Assembly: GCA_910585755.1 (NCBI GenBank)
Contig: CAJUFH010000016.1
Span: 1 to 52,225 of the forward strand
DNA: 52,225 nucleotides
Source of the DNA: an uncultured Muribaculaceae bacterium
GTDB lineage: Bacteria > Bacteroidota > Bacteroidia > Bacteroidales > Muribaculaceae
Reading direction: 5' to 3'
This document shows positions 1-7,393 of the stretch, in pieces; the stretch's first letter is position 1; every line of letters starts with the position of its first letter. The notes beneath the pieces are model-generated. The model made no database searches. It saw only the letters and a list, made by a program, of their open reading frames with translations, and was not told the origin of the DNA. Both the position numbers and the translations under genes were made by a program.

Positions 1-573
1 GCCGACGGAAAGAACGTTCCGTGCACTGTTATCGAAGTAGGTCCTTGTGTGGTTTGCCAGGTGAAGACAGTGGAAACCGACGGCTACAACGCCCTCCAGC
101 TTGGTTTTGAAGACAAGAAGGAGAAGCACACCACCCAGCCGGAAATGGGCCACTTCAAGAAAGCCGGCGTAACCCCCAAGCGCCACTTGGCCGAGTTCAA
201 AGGGTTTGACCAGAACGAGTACAAGCTCGGAGACACCATCAGCGTCGACCTCTTCACCGAGGACGATTTCGTCGACATCGTCGGCACCTCCAAGGGTAAA
301 GGCTTCCAGGGCGTCGTTAAGCGCCACGGATTCGGCGGCGTAGGCCAGGCAACCCACGGCCAGCACAACCGCCTCCGCGCTCCCGGTTCGGTGGGCGCCT
401 GCTCCTACCCCGCGAAGGTTTTCAAAGGCATGCGCATGGCCGGCCAGACCGGCAACGAGCGCGTGACCGTTCAAAACCTCAAGGTCGTTAAAGTTATCCC
501 GGAACACAACGTGCTCGTCATCAAGGGCTCGGTTCCCGGATGCAAAGGTTCAATCGTAATGGTAGAAAAGTAA
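1..573 (+). CDS. rplC: 50S ribosomal protein L3 (uL3), 5' partial
   Basis: L3 of the large subunit; in bacteria it binds near the 3' end of 23S rRNA and helps start 50S assembly. The frame is open from base 1 (ADGKNVPC...) with no start in view, so about 15 N-terminal residues lie upstream of the window; 190 residues are visible. The family core GTSKGKGFQGVVKRHGFGG is present, followed by the glycine-rich ATHGQHN segment and a C-terminus ending VMVEK. The GTG at base 49 is an internal Val codon, not a start. It is followed after 6 bp by rplD, the usual S10-operon order. Confidence 0.98.
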   Translation, partial: ADGKNVPCTVIEVGPCVVCQVKTVETDGYNALQLGFEDKKEKHTTQPEMGHFKKAGVTPKRHLAEFKGFDQNEYKLGDTISVDLFTEDDFVDIVGTSKGKGFQGVVKRHGFGGVGQATHGQHNRLRAPGSVGACSYPAKVFKGMRMAGQTGNERVTVQNLKVVKVIPEHNVLVIKGSVPGCKGSIVMVEK

Positions 574-579
574 ACGCTC

Positions 580-1200
580 ATGGAACTCGCAATCTACAAC
601 ATAAAAGGTGAGGACACCGGCCGCAAGGCCACCCTCAACGACGAGGTTTTCGCAATCGACGCCAACGAGCACGCAATCTGGCTCGACGTCAAGCAGTACC
701 TCGCCAACCAGCGCCAGGGTACCCACAAGTCCAAAGAGCGCTCCGAAGTTTCCGGCTCGACCCGTAAGCTCCACAAGCAGAAAGGCGGCGGCGGAAGCCG
801 TATCGGCGACATCAACTCGCCCGTTCTCGTAGGCGGCGGCCGCGTATTCGGCCCCCGTCCCCGCGACTACCGCTTCAAGCTCAACAAGAAGCTCAAGCAG
901 CTCGCCCGCAAGTCAGCCCTGACCCTCAAGGCCGCCGACGGCGAAATCATGGTTGTCGAGGACTTCACTTTCGAAGCCCCCAAGACCAAGGACTTCGTGG
1001 CAGTGGCCAAGAACCTCAAGGTCGACGGCAAGAAGGTACTCCTGCTCCTGCCCGAAAACGACAAGAACGTCTACCTCTCGGCCCGCAACGTCCCCAACAC
1101 CCGCATAATGAACGCCAAGGACATCAACACCTACGCCGTTCTCGACAACAAGGCCCTCGTCATCACCGAGAAGAGCCTCGAGCTCATCAACAATCTCTAA
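580..1200 (+). CDS. rplD: 50S ribosomal protein L4 (uL4)
   Basis: L4 of the large subunit; its extended loop lines the peptide exit tunnel. 206 residues, normal for the family. The tunnel loop is seen as the basic, glycine-rich stretch around residues 60-85 (HKQKGGGGSRIGDINSP) followed by GGGRVFGPRPRDY. The start is 6 bp after the rplC stop with no Shine-Dalgarno sequence. In E. coli L4 represses its own operon; whether that holds here cannot be told from sequence. Confidence 0.98.
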   Translation: MELAIYNIKGEDTGRKATLNDEVFAIDANEHAIWLDVKQYLANQRQGTHKSKERSEVSGSTRKLHKQKGGGGSRIGDINSPVLVGGGRVFGPRPRDYRFKLNKKLKQLARKSALTLKAADGEIMVVEDFTFEAPKTKDFVAVAKNLKVDGKKVLLLLPENDKNVYLSARNVPNTRIMNAKDINTYAVLDNKALVITEKSLELINNL

Positions 1201-1226
1201 CCTTCACCCCTTCAAGGTAAAACGAA

Positions 1227-1517
1227 ATGGAAATCTCAATCAAACCCATCGTAACGGAAGCGGCTACGAACCTCACAGAGAAGCTCAACCGCTACACCTT
1301 CCGCGTTTCGCCCGAGGCTAACAAGTACCAGATCAAAGACCTGGTCGAGAAGCTCTACGGTGTGAAGGTGACGAAGGTCAACACCTACGTTGTCCGCGGT
1401 AAGAACAAGAGCCGTTACACCAAGAGCGGCCTCCTCCGCGGCAAGACCGCGTCCTGGAAGAAGGCCTACGTCTCCGTAGCCGAAGGCCAGACCATCGACT
1501 TCTACAGCAACCTCTAA
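1227..1517 (+). CDS. rplW: 50S ribosomal protein L23 (uL23)
   Basis: L23 sits at the tunnel exit and is the docking site for trigger factor and SRP in other bacteria. 96 residues, normal length. The N-terminus (MEISIKPIVTEAATNLTEKLN) and the VEKLYGVKVTKVNT core are family hallmarks; the basic loop GKNKSRYTKSG is present. It starts 26 bp after rplD and is followed by a 186-bp GC-rich spacer with a strong hairpin before rplB. Confidence 0.97.
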   Translation: MEISIKPIVTEAATNLTEKLNRYTFRVSPEANKYQIKDLVEKLYGVKVTKVNTYVVRGKNKSRYTKSGLLRGKTASWKKAYVSVAEGQTIDFYSNL

Positions 1518-1530
1518 AAAATGCCTCCGG

Positions 1531-1555
1531 GCCCGGCGCCTTTAACGCGCCGGGC
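1531..1555 (+). other. GC-rich hairpin in rplW-rplB spacer
   Basis: Perfect 9-bp stem GCCCGGCGC (1531-1539) / GCGCCGGGC (1547-1555) around a 7-nt loop, 14 bp after the rplW stop. There is no U-tract, so it does not look like an intrinsic terminator; an mRNA 3'-end stabiliser or processing site is possible. The rest of the spacer (1518-1703) is GC-rich with no gene, apart from an A/C-rich stretch just before rplB. Confidence 0.6.
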
Positions 1556-1703
1556 GACGGCAGGGCATCAGGCCGACAAGTGCCGCCCAACGGCGAGCCC
1601 CGCCCCGCAGGGAGCGGACGCCAACACGGTTGAAGCGACATACTTCCCCTGAAATGCCTGTCCGCCCAGTTGGCCCGGAACTCATCTATTCACAAACTCC
1701 ACA

Positions 1704-2531
1704 ATGGCAGTAAGAAAATTCAAGCCCACTACACCGGGGCAGAGACACAAAGTTATTGGCGTGTTCAAAGGAGTGATCACTGCAACCACGCCAGAGAAAT
1801 CTCTTACAGTCGGTAAAAAGAGCACCGGTGGCCGTAACTCCGAAGGCCACCTCACAAACCGCTACATGGGTGGCGGCCACAAGCGCAAATACCGCATCAT
1901 AGACTGGAAGAGAACCAAGGACGGTGTGCCCGCCGTAGTAAAGAGCATCGAGTACGACCCCAACCGCTCGGCCCGCATCGCTCTCCTCTACTACGTCGAC
2001 GGCGCAAAAGCTTACATCATCGCACCCAACGGCTTAGAAGTGGGCACGACCGTGGTTTCCGGACCCGACGTCGCCCCTGAAATCGGCAACGCGCTCCCCC
2101 TGGGCAAAATCCCCGTGGGTACCGTCGTCCACAACATCGAGATGCGTCCCGGCCAGGGAGCCATCATGGCCCGCAGCGCCGGCACCTTCGCACAGCTCGT
2201 TTCCCGCGAAGGCGACTACGCGATCCTCAAGCTCCCCTCGGGAGAAACCCGCAAGGTCCTCTGCGCCTGCAAGGCTACTGTCGGCGTCGTAGGCAACTCC
2301 GAGCACTCCCTCGAGCAGTCCGGTAAGGCCGGCCGCTCCCGCTGGCTCGGCAAGCGCCCCCGCAACCGCGGCGTAGTCATGAACCCTGTCGACCACCCCA
2401 TGGGCGGTGGCGAAGGCCGCGCTTCCGGCGGACACCCGCGTTCGCGCAAGGGCCTCTACTCGAAGGGCCTCAAGACCCGCTCGCCGAAGAAGGCTTCCTC
2501 GAAGTATATCATCGAGCGTCGTAAAAAGTAA
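1704..2531 (+). CDS. rplB: 50S ribosomal protein L2 (uL2)
   Basis: L2 is a primary 23S rRNA binding protein needed for subunit joining and peptidyl-transferase integrity. 275 residues, standard length. The N-terminus MAVRKFKPTTPGQRHKV and the C-terminal NPVDHPMGGGEGR motif, which carries the conserved functional histidine, are both visible, followed by the basic tail with SSKYIIERRKK. Start chosen at the ATG giving the family N-terminus. Confidence 0.98.
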   Translation: MAVRKFKPTTPGQRHKVIGVFKGVITATTPEKSLTVGKKSTGGRNSEGHLTNRYMGGGHKRKYRIIDWKRTKDGVPAVVKSIEYDPNRSARIALLYYVDGAKAYIIAPNGLEVGTTVVSGPDVAPEIGNALPLGKIPVGTVVHNIEMRPGQGAIMARSAGTFAQLVSREGDYAILKLPSGETRKVLCACKATVGVVGNSEHSLEQSGKAGRSRWLGKRPRNRGVVMNPVDHPMGGGEGRASGGHPRSRKGLYSKGLKTRSPKKASSKYIIERRKK

Positions 2532-2564
2532 CCGTAACTTCTAAGCAAACATCTTAAGATTACA

Positions 2565-2834
2565 ATGAGTCGTTCATTAAAAAAAGGCCCGTTTATCTCG
2601 GTTAAACTCGAGAAGAAGGTCAACGCCATGGAAGCTTCGGGCAAGAAGTCGGTGATCAAGACCTGGAGCCGCGCCTCCATGATCGCCCCCGAGTTCGTCG
2701 GCCACACCTTCGCCGTACACAACGGTAACAAGTTCATCCCCGTGTACGTCACCGAGAACATGGTGGGACACAAGCTCGGCGAGTTCGCCCCCACCCGCAC
2801 ATTCCGCGGCCACGCAGGCAACAAGAAGAAATAA
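2565..2834 (+). CDS. rpsS: 30S ribosomal protein S19 (uS19)
   Basis: S19 binds the head of 16S rRNA together with S13. 89 residues, normal. The N-terminus MSRSLKKGPFIS and the C-terminal GHKLGEFAPTRTFRGHAG motif are diagnostic. It starts 33 bp after rplB, with an A-rich upstream sequence and no Shine-Dalgarno, as is common in Bacteroidota. Confidence 0.98.
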   Translation: MSRSLKKGPFISVKLEKKVNAMEASGKKSVIKTWSRASMIAPEFVGHTFAVHNGNKFIPVYVTENMVGHKLGEFAPTRTFRGHAGNKKK

Positions 2835-2896
2835 GGCGAAAGCCCCTCTTCCCGTGCCCAACATTTAATCAAAGATAAAAATAGCACAACAATAAA

Positions 2897-3307
2897 ATGG
2901 GTGTAAGAAAAAGACAAGCAGCTCAGGCATTAAAAGAGGCCAAGAAAAACGTGGCCTTTGCCAAACTGACCGACGTCCCCTCGTCGCCTCGCAAGATGCG
3001 CCTCGTGGCCGACCTGGTCCGCGGACAGGAAGTGTTCCGCGCCCTGGGCATCCTCAAGTTCTCCAACAAGGAGGCAGCCGCCCGCCTGGAGAAACTCCTC
3101 CGCTCGGCGATCGCCAACTGGGAGGCCAAGAACGAGCGCAAGGCCGAAAACGGCGAACTCTATATCTCTACTATCTACGTTAACCCGGCCCCGATGCTCA
3201 AGCGTCTCCGCCCCGCACCCCAGGGCCGCGGCTACCGCATCCGCAAGCGCGCCAACCATGTGACCCTGGTTGTCGACACTATTGACAACGATGTAAAAAA
3301 GGACTGA
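2897..3307 (+). CDS. rplV: 50S ribosomal protein L22 (uL22)
   Basis: L22 contacts all 23S domains and its beta-hairpin lines the exit tunnel. 136 residues, within the family range. The motif DVPSSPRKMRLVADLVRG near residues 26-43 and the hairpin region with LKRLRPAPQGRGYRIRKRANH near the C-terminus are the family signature. The stop is 6 bp before the rpsC start. Confidence 0.98.
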   Translation: MGVRKRQAAQALKEAKKNVAFAKLTDVPSSPRKMRLVADLVRGQEVFRALGILKFSNKEAAARLEKLLRSAIANWEAKNERKAENGELYISTIYVNPAPMLKRLRPAPQGRGYRIRKRANHVTLVVDTIDNDVKKD

Positions 3308-3313
3308 CGAACA

Positions 3314-4063
3314 ATGGGACAGAAAGTAAATCCGATTAGCAACCGCCTCGGCGTCATCCGCGGCTGGGATTCCAACTGGTATGGTGGCAAGAAATACGGC
3401 GACACCCTCCTGGAGGACTCCAAGCTCCGCAAGTATCTCAACGTCCGCCTGGCAAAGTCAAGCGTGTCGCGCATCGTCATCGAGCGCACCCTCAAGCTCA
3501 TCACTATCACCGTTTGCACCTCGCGCCCGGGCCTCATCATCGGCAAAGGTGGTTCCGAAGTCGACAAACTCAAGGAAGAACTCAAGAAAATCACCGACAA
3601 GGACGTCCAGATCAACATCTTCGAGGTCAAGCGCCCCGAACTCGACGCCCAGATCGTAGCCTCCACCATCGCCCGCCAGATCGAGGGCAAGGTGGCATAT
3701 CGCCGCGCTGTCAAGATGGCTATCGCAGCCACAATGCGCTCCGGCGCCGAAGGCATCAAGGTACAGGTTTCCGGCCGTCTCAACGGCGCCGAAATCGCCC
3801 GTTCCGAGATGTTCAAGGAGGGCCGCACACCGCTGCACACCCTCCGCGCAGACATCGACTACGCCCTCGTTGAGGCCCACACCAAGGTAGGCGTCCTCGG
3901 CGTAAAGGTATGGATCTGCCGCGGCGAGGTTTACGGCAAGCGCGACCTCGCGCCTAACTTCGCAGCCCAGGCCAAGGAAGGCCGTCCCGCGGGCGGCGAG
4001 CGCCGCGAACGCCGCGGCGGCTTCCGCAAACCCCGCGGAGGCGAGGGCCGCGAACGTCGGTAA
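3314..4063 (+). CDS. rpsC: 30S ribosomal protein S3 (uS3) with Arg/Gly-rich tail
   Basis: S3 lines the mRNA entry channel. 249 residues; the N-terminal part carries the KH-type RNA-binding motif GLIIGKGGSEVDKLKEEL near residues 73-90, and the C-terminal S3 domain ends near residue 215 (VWICRGEVYGKRDLAP). From about residue 221 the protein continues in a low-complexity basic tail rich in Arg and Gly (GGERRERRGG, KPRGGEGRERR). Basic tails of variable sequence at this place are known in Bacteroidales S3. A 226-bp GC-rich spacer follows. Confidence 0.97.
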   Translation: MGQKVNPISNRLGVIRGWDSNWYGGKKYGDTLLEDSKLRKYLNVRLAKSSVSRIVIERTLKLITITVCTSRPGLIIGKGGSEVDKLKEELKKITDKDVQINIFEVKRPELDAQIVASTIARQIEGKVAYRRAVKMAIAATMRSGAEGIKVQVSGRLNGAEIARSEMFKEGRTPLHTLRADIDYALVEAHTKVGVLGVKVWICRGEVYGKRDLAPNFAAQAKEGRPAGGERRERRGGFRKPRGGEGRERR

Positions 4064-4289
4064 TACCCCCGACGGGCCCCTCCCCCCTCCCCGCCACGCG
4101 GCGGGCAGGGCGGGGGAGACCCCGAGCCGGCCGCGCGCCGGCGAGCCCCTCGAAGCGGCAGGCGCCGACAGACGCCGCGGGATACCGAGCCGCCCCCTTC
4201 CTCGAAGGCCGGCATGCCCTCCCGCCTGACTCCTCCCGCCGCCGGGCAAAATCAAATATCTTCCCAAACTCGACTAACATCACACTCAA
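4064..4289 (+). other. 226-bp GC-rich structured spacer between rpsC and rplP
   Basis: No credible ORF. Stacked GC hairpins are visible: CCCGCC (4090-4095) / GGCGGG (4100-4105), and GCCGGC (4126-4131) / GCCGGC (4137-4142) with a 5-nt loop. No U-tract follows either stem. The last 45 bases before rplP turn A/C-rich, the usual composition ahead of Bacteroidota starts. The role is unknown; an mRNA processing or attenuation element is a guess. Confidence 0.5.
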
Positions 4290-4721
4290 ATGTTACAACC
4301 GAAGAAAACCAAGTTTCGCAGAGTGCAAAAAGGTCGCGCTAAAGGCAACGCCCAGCGCGGCAACCAGCTCGCGTTCGGTTCATTTGGCATAAAGACCCTC
4401 GAATCCAAATGGATTACCGGTCGCCAAATCGAAGCTGCCCGTATCGCGGTAACCCGCTACATGCAGCGCCAGGGACAGCTCTGGATCCGCATCTTCCCTG
4501 ACAAACCCATCACCAAGAAGCCTCTCGACGTCCGCATGGGTAAAGGTAAAGGTAACCCCGAAGGCTTCGTAGCCTCCGTTACTCCCGGCCGCATGATCAT
4601 CGAGATCGACGGCGTTCCCTACGACGTGGCTAAGGAAGCCCTCCGCCTCGGCGCCCAGAAGCTCCCGGTGACCACCAAGTTCGTTGTCGCCCGCGACTAC
4701 GACCCCACCCTCAATGTCTAA
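4290..4721 (+). CDS. rplP: 50S ribosomal protein L16 (uL16)
   Basis: L16 organises the A-site region of the 50S subunit and is added late in assembly. 143 residues, normal. The N-terminus MLQPKKTKFRRVQKGR, the motif ITGRQIEAARIAVTRYMQR near residues 42-60, and RMGKGKGNPEGFVA near residues 80-93 are family hallmarks. It follows a long GC-rich spacer yet keeps the standard operon position before rpmC. Confidence 0.98.
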   Translation: MLQPKKTKFRRVQKGRAKGNAQRGNQLAFGSFGIKTLESKWITGRQIEAARIAVTRYMQRQGQLWIRIFPDKPITKKPLDVRMGKGKGNPEGFVASVTPGRMIIEIDGVPYDVAKEALRLGAQKLPVTTKFVVARDYDPTLNV

Positions 4722-4742
4722 TCCGGCAATCCGAAAGAAGCT

Positions 4743-4940
4743 ATGACCAAAGAAGAAATCAAACAGCTCTCCACGGCCGATCTCAAGGAGCGCCTGGTAC
4801 AGATGAAGAAGGAGTACCTCCAGCTCAAGGCCACCCACGCGGTAACCCCCATCGACAACCCCGCCAAGATTACCGCTGACCGCAAAATGATCGCCCGCGT
4901 AATGACCGAACTCCGCGCACGCGAGCTCAACAACAAGTAA
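4743..4940 (+). CDS. rpmC: 50S ribosomal protein L29 (uL29)
   Basis: Small two-helix protein at the tunnel exit next to L23. 65 residues, normal. The pattern TADLKERLVQMKKEYLQLKATHAV and the second helix with RKMIARVMTELRARE fit the family. Spacing to rplP is 21 bp and to rpsQ 19 bp. Confidence 0.96.
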   Translation: MTKEEIKQLSTADLKERLVQMKKEYLQLKATHAVTPIDNPAKITADRKMIARVMTELRARELNNK

Positions 4941-4959
4941 CTCTTATCCGCCACAACAA

Positions 4960-5220
4960 ATGGAAGAAATCAGAAACCTCAGAAAAGAGCGTATCGGCGT
5001 TGTTTCGAGCAACAAGGGCGACAAGTCGATCACCGTCACGGTGAAGTGGAAGGAGAAACACCCCATCTACGGCAAGTTCGTCAACAAGACTAAGAAATAC
5101 CACGCCCACGACGAGAACAACGAGTGCTCCGTCGGCGACAAGGTGCGCCTCATGGAGACCCGCCCCCTGTCAAAGACAAAGCGCTGGAGATTAGTTGAAA
5201 TAATCGAAAAAGTTAAGTAA
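4960..5220 (+). CDS. rpsQ: 30S ribosomal protein S17 (uS17)
   Basis: Primary 16S rRNA binding OB-fold protein. 86 residues, normal. Family motifs seen: RKERIGVVSSNKGDKSITV at the N-terminus, KFVNKTKKYHAHDENN in the middle and the C-terminal VRLMETRPLSKTKRWRLVEI. Followed 11 bp later by rplN. Confidence 0.98.
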   Translation: MEEIRNLRKERIGVVSSNKGDKSITVTVKWKEKHPIYGKFVNKTKKYHAHDENNECSVGDKVRLMETRPLSKTKRWRLVEIIEKVK

Positions 5221-5231
5221 GCAACACCACA

Positions 5232-5597
5232 ATGATACAGACAGAATCCCGTTTAACCGTAGCCGACAACAGCGGAGCCAAGGAAGCCCTGTGCATCCAC
5301 GTGCTCGGCGGCACCGGCCGGCGCTACGCGTCCGTGGGCGACATCATCGTCGTCTCCGTAAAGAGCGTGATCCCCTCGTCCGACGTCAAGAAGGGCACAG
5401 TCTCGAAGGCCGTGGTCGTGCGCACCAAGAAGGAAGTGCGCCGCCCCGACGGTTCCTACATCCGCTTCGACGACAACGCGTGCGTGCTGCTCAACAACGC
5501 CGGCGAACTCCGCGGAACCCGCATCTTCGGCCCGGTAGCCCGCGAGCTCCGCGCCACCAACATGAAGATTGTCTCCCTCGCTCCCGAGGTACTCTAA
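5232..5597 (+). CDS. rplN: 50S ribosomal protein L14 (uL14)
   Basis: L14 forms bridges to 16S rRNA and is the docking site of silencing factor RsfS in other bacteria. 121 residues, standard. The start MIQTESRLTVADNSGAKE and the end with RIFGPVARELR, KIVSLAPEVL are the family signature. Confidence 0.98.
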   Translation: MIQTESRLTVADNSGAKEALCIHVLGGTGRRYASVGDIIVVSVKSVIPSSDVKKGTVSKAVVVRTKKEVRRPDGSYIRFDDNACVLLNNAGELRGTRIFGPVARELRATNMKIVSLAPEVL

Positions 5598-5638
5598 CTT
5601 CAAGTTCACCGCAACGCTAACCACACAAGCTAACAACA

Positions 5639-5956
5639 ATGAAGCTACATATCAAAAAGGGCGACACCGTCGTTGTTCTCGCCGGCGATGACAAGGGCGC
5701 GAAAGGCCGCGTCCTCTCGGTCGACGTCAAGAAGTACCGCGCGGTAGTCGAAGGGGTCAACATGGTCACTAAGGCCACCAAGCCCAGCGCCCAGCACCCC
5801 CAGGGGGGCCTTATCAAGAAGGAAGCACCCATCAACATCTCGAACCTTTCGCTCGTCGACCCCAAGTCCGGCAAGCCTACCCGCATCGCCATCAAGGTCA
5901 AGGAAGACGGCAAGAAGGTGCGCGTCGCTAAAAAATCAGGAGAGGAGATTAAGTAA
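5639..5956 (+). CDS. rplX: 50S ribosomal protein L24 (uL24)
   Basis: Assembly initiator protein with an N-terminal KOW motif (KKGDTVVVLAGDDKGAKGRV, residues 5-24). 105 residues, normal. The segment NMVTKATKPSAQHPQGGLIKKE is conserved. Its TAA stop shares a base with the rplE start (TAATG), suggesting translational coupling. Confidence 0.98.
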   Translation: MKLHIKKGDTVVVLAGDDKGAKGRVLSVDVKKYRAVVEGVNMVTKATKPSAQHPQGGLIKKEAPINISNLSLVDPKSGKPTRIAIKVKEDGKKVRVAKKSGEEIK

Positions 5957-6498
5957 TGAGCCAGACCACACTTAAGAAGCAGTACGACGAAGTAATCGTC
6001 CCCGCCCTGACCAAGGAGTTCAACTACACCACTCCCATGCAGGTGCCCCGCCTGGAAAAAATCGTCATCAACGAAGGCCTCGGTGAGGCTACCCAGGACA
6101 AGAAGATTATCGAGACCGCCCTCGCCGAGCTGACAGCCATCACCGGCCAGAAGGCAGTCGCAACCCTGTCGAAGAAGGACATCTCCAACTTCAAGGTTCG
6201 TAAGAAGATGCCCATCGGCGCCCGCGTGACCCTCCGCCGCGAACGCATGTACGAGTTCCTGGAGCGCCTCATCCGCGTAGCTCTGCCCCGTATCCGCGAC
6301 TTCAAGGGTATCGAGAGCAAGCTCGACGGCCGCGGCAACTACACCCTCGGTATCACCGAGCAGATCATCTTCCCCGAAATCAACATCGACTCCATCTCGA
6401 AGCTCATGGGCATGAACATCACCTTCGTTACCTCGGCCAACACCGACGAGGAAGGTTTCGCCCTGCTCAAGCACTTCGGGCTCCCCTTCAAGAAATAA
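5956..6498 (+). CDS. rplE: 50S ribosomal protein L5 (uL5)
   Basis: 5S rRNA binding protein of the central protuberance. 180 residues, normal. Visible motifs: MQVPRLEKIVINEGLGEA near residues 27-44, TGQKAVATLSKK near residues 63-74, and GRGNYTLGITEQIIFPEI near residues 126-143. It starts by one-base overlap with rplX. A terminator-like hairpin follows 20 bp downstream, so this may be the last gene of the first ribosomal transcript. Confidence 0.98.
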   Translation: MSQTTLKKQYDEVIVPALTKEFNYTTPMQVPRLEKIVINEGLGEATQDKKIIETALAELTAITGQKAVATLSKKDISNFKVRKKMPIGARVTLRRERMYEFLERLIRVALPRIRDFKGIESKLDGRGNYTLGITEQIIFPEINIDSISKLMGMNITFVTSANTDEEGFALLKHFGLPFKK

Positions 6499-6517
6499 GC
6501 AACCCCTTATTTCATAT

Positions 6518-6551
6518 GCGGAAAAGCGGCAATCATTTGCCGCTTTTCTGC
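6518..6551 (+). terminator. terminator-like hairpin after rplE
   Basis: Twelve perfect pairs, GAAAAGCGGCAA (6521-6532) with TTGCCGCTTTTC (6537-6548), loop TCAT, extended by three more pairs outwards including one G-U. The 3' arm contains TTTTC, although no long free U-tract follows. Together with the new promoter at 6776-6805 it suggests that transcription largely ends here. Confidence 0.55.
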
Positions 6552-6561
6552 GTTTCAGGGG

Positions 6562-6712
6562 GTAGGGACGCGATTCATCGCGTCCGCGCCCGGATGGTTT
6601 ACCGAAATCGGATGGTTTATCGCCTCCGAACGGGTAGCCGCCTCCGAACGGCTATCCGCTTCAGAGCGCATTCCCGCCCGGTTGACGCGGACGCGATGAA
6701 TCGCGTCCCTAC
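6562..6712. repeat. REP/REPIN-like palindromic element with 18-bp tandem repeats inside
   Basis: A 151-bp element in the 389-bp gap between rplE and rpsN. Its ends are a perfect 27-bp inverted repeat (6562-6588 and 6686-6712, beginning GTAGGGACGCG). Each end is itself a palindrome of 9+2+9 bases (GGACGCGAT-TC-ATCGCGTCC and its mirror). Between them lie four degenerate 18-bp units at 6591, 6609, 6627 and 6645 (first unit CGGATGGTTTACCGAAAT). No transposase or ORF of its own. Two facing palindromes fit the layout of REP doublets (REPINs), short elements mobilised in trans in other bacteria; that link is inference. Confidence 0.75.
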
Positions 6713-6775
6713 ACCGGTCAAAAGCGGATTCGTTTCGGAAATGAAAAAGAGTTTGAAAATTAGACAAATAAACCA

Positions 6776-6805
6776 TTGAAGTTCGGAACTTTTTTATTAT
6801 CTTCG
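6776..6805 (+). promoter_or_regulatory. sigma-ABfr-type promoter for rpsN
   Basis: TTG at 6776-6778, 19-bp spacer, then TATCTTCG at 6798-6805, which matches the Bacteroidota -7 consensus TAnnTTTG except for one base. The same TAnnTTCG form occurs in front of the tRNA-Arg gene. The predicted transcript starts near 6812 and gives rpsN a leader of about 75 nt. Confidence 0.65.
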
Positions 6806-6887
6806 CGAGATGAATCCCCGTCCGAAAGCCGGGGAGTACTACGTTAAATCCATAATCACTTCAAAACCAAGCAGAAAAGAATTTCTC

Positions 6888-7157
6888 ATGGCAAAAGAAT
6901 CAATGAAAGCCCGCGAAGTGAAGCGCGCGAAGCTTGTCGCCAAGTACGCCGCCAAGAAGGCCGCCCTTAAGGCTGCCGGCGACTACGAAGGCCTCCAGGC
7001 TCTGCCCAAGAACGCCTCGAGCGTGCGCCTCCACAACCGCTGCTCTATCACCGGCCGTCCCAAAGGCTACATGCGCCAGTTCGGCATTTCGCGTATCCAG
7101 TTCCGCGAGATGGCGTCCGCAGGCCTGATCCCCGGCGTCAAGAAGGCAAGCTGGTAA
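6888..7157 (+). CDS. rpsN: 30S ribosomal protein S14 (uS14), zinc-free form
   Basis: Late-assembly protein of the 30S head. 89 residues, the length of the long zinc-independent (C-minus) form: no CxxC pairs are present, only a lone Cys in HNRCSITGRPKGYMRQFGISR. Start set at the ATG at 6888 giving MAKESMKAREVKR, the family N-terminus; a longer reading from 6810 would add 26 residues with no family match and would begin at the predicted transcription start. Confidence 0.97.
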   Translation: MAKESMKAREVKRAKLVAKYAAKKAALKAAGDYEGLQALPKNASSVRLHNRCSITGRPKGYMRQFGISRIQFREMASAGLIPGVKKASW

Positions 7158-7393
7158 ATGGAGCGCAGGCCGCACGCCTGACTTCGCGAAGCGCGACGCG
7201 AAATACCCTGCGTGCCTCGCGGGGAAGGCCCTCCGGGTAAGCCCATTTTCTGCGGGACCCCCCGGCCGGTCAGCCTCCCCGTCGACCCTGGCAGAAGGCT
7301 TCGCTGCGCCAGACCAAACATTTTTTTACAAACAGAGAGTGTTAAATATTGTCGGACCAAGGCCCGATCAATTTAAACCCCAACCAATCAAAA
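7158..7393 (+). other. 236-bp structured spacer between rpsN and rpsH
   Basis: No gene. Hairpins visible near the rpsN stop: CAGGC (7166-7170) / GCCTG (7176-7180) and TTCGCG (7183-7188) / CGCGAA (7197-7202), with a longer alternative CGCAGG (7164-7169) / CCTGCG (7207-7212). The last 75 bases are AT-richer and contain a T7 run at 7321-7327. No clear promoter was found. Confidence 0.45.

Noticed and set aside
6810..6887. Longer rpsN start at 6810
   Set aside because: It would add 26 residues with no match to uS14 and would begin at the predicted transcription start; the ATG at 6888 gives the exact family N-terminus.
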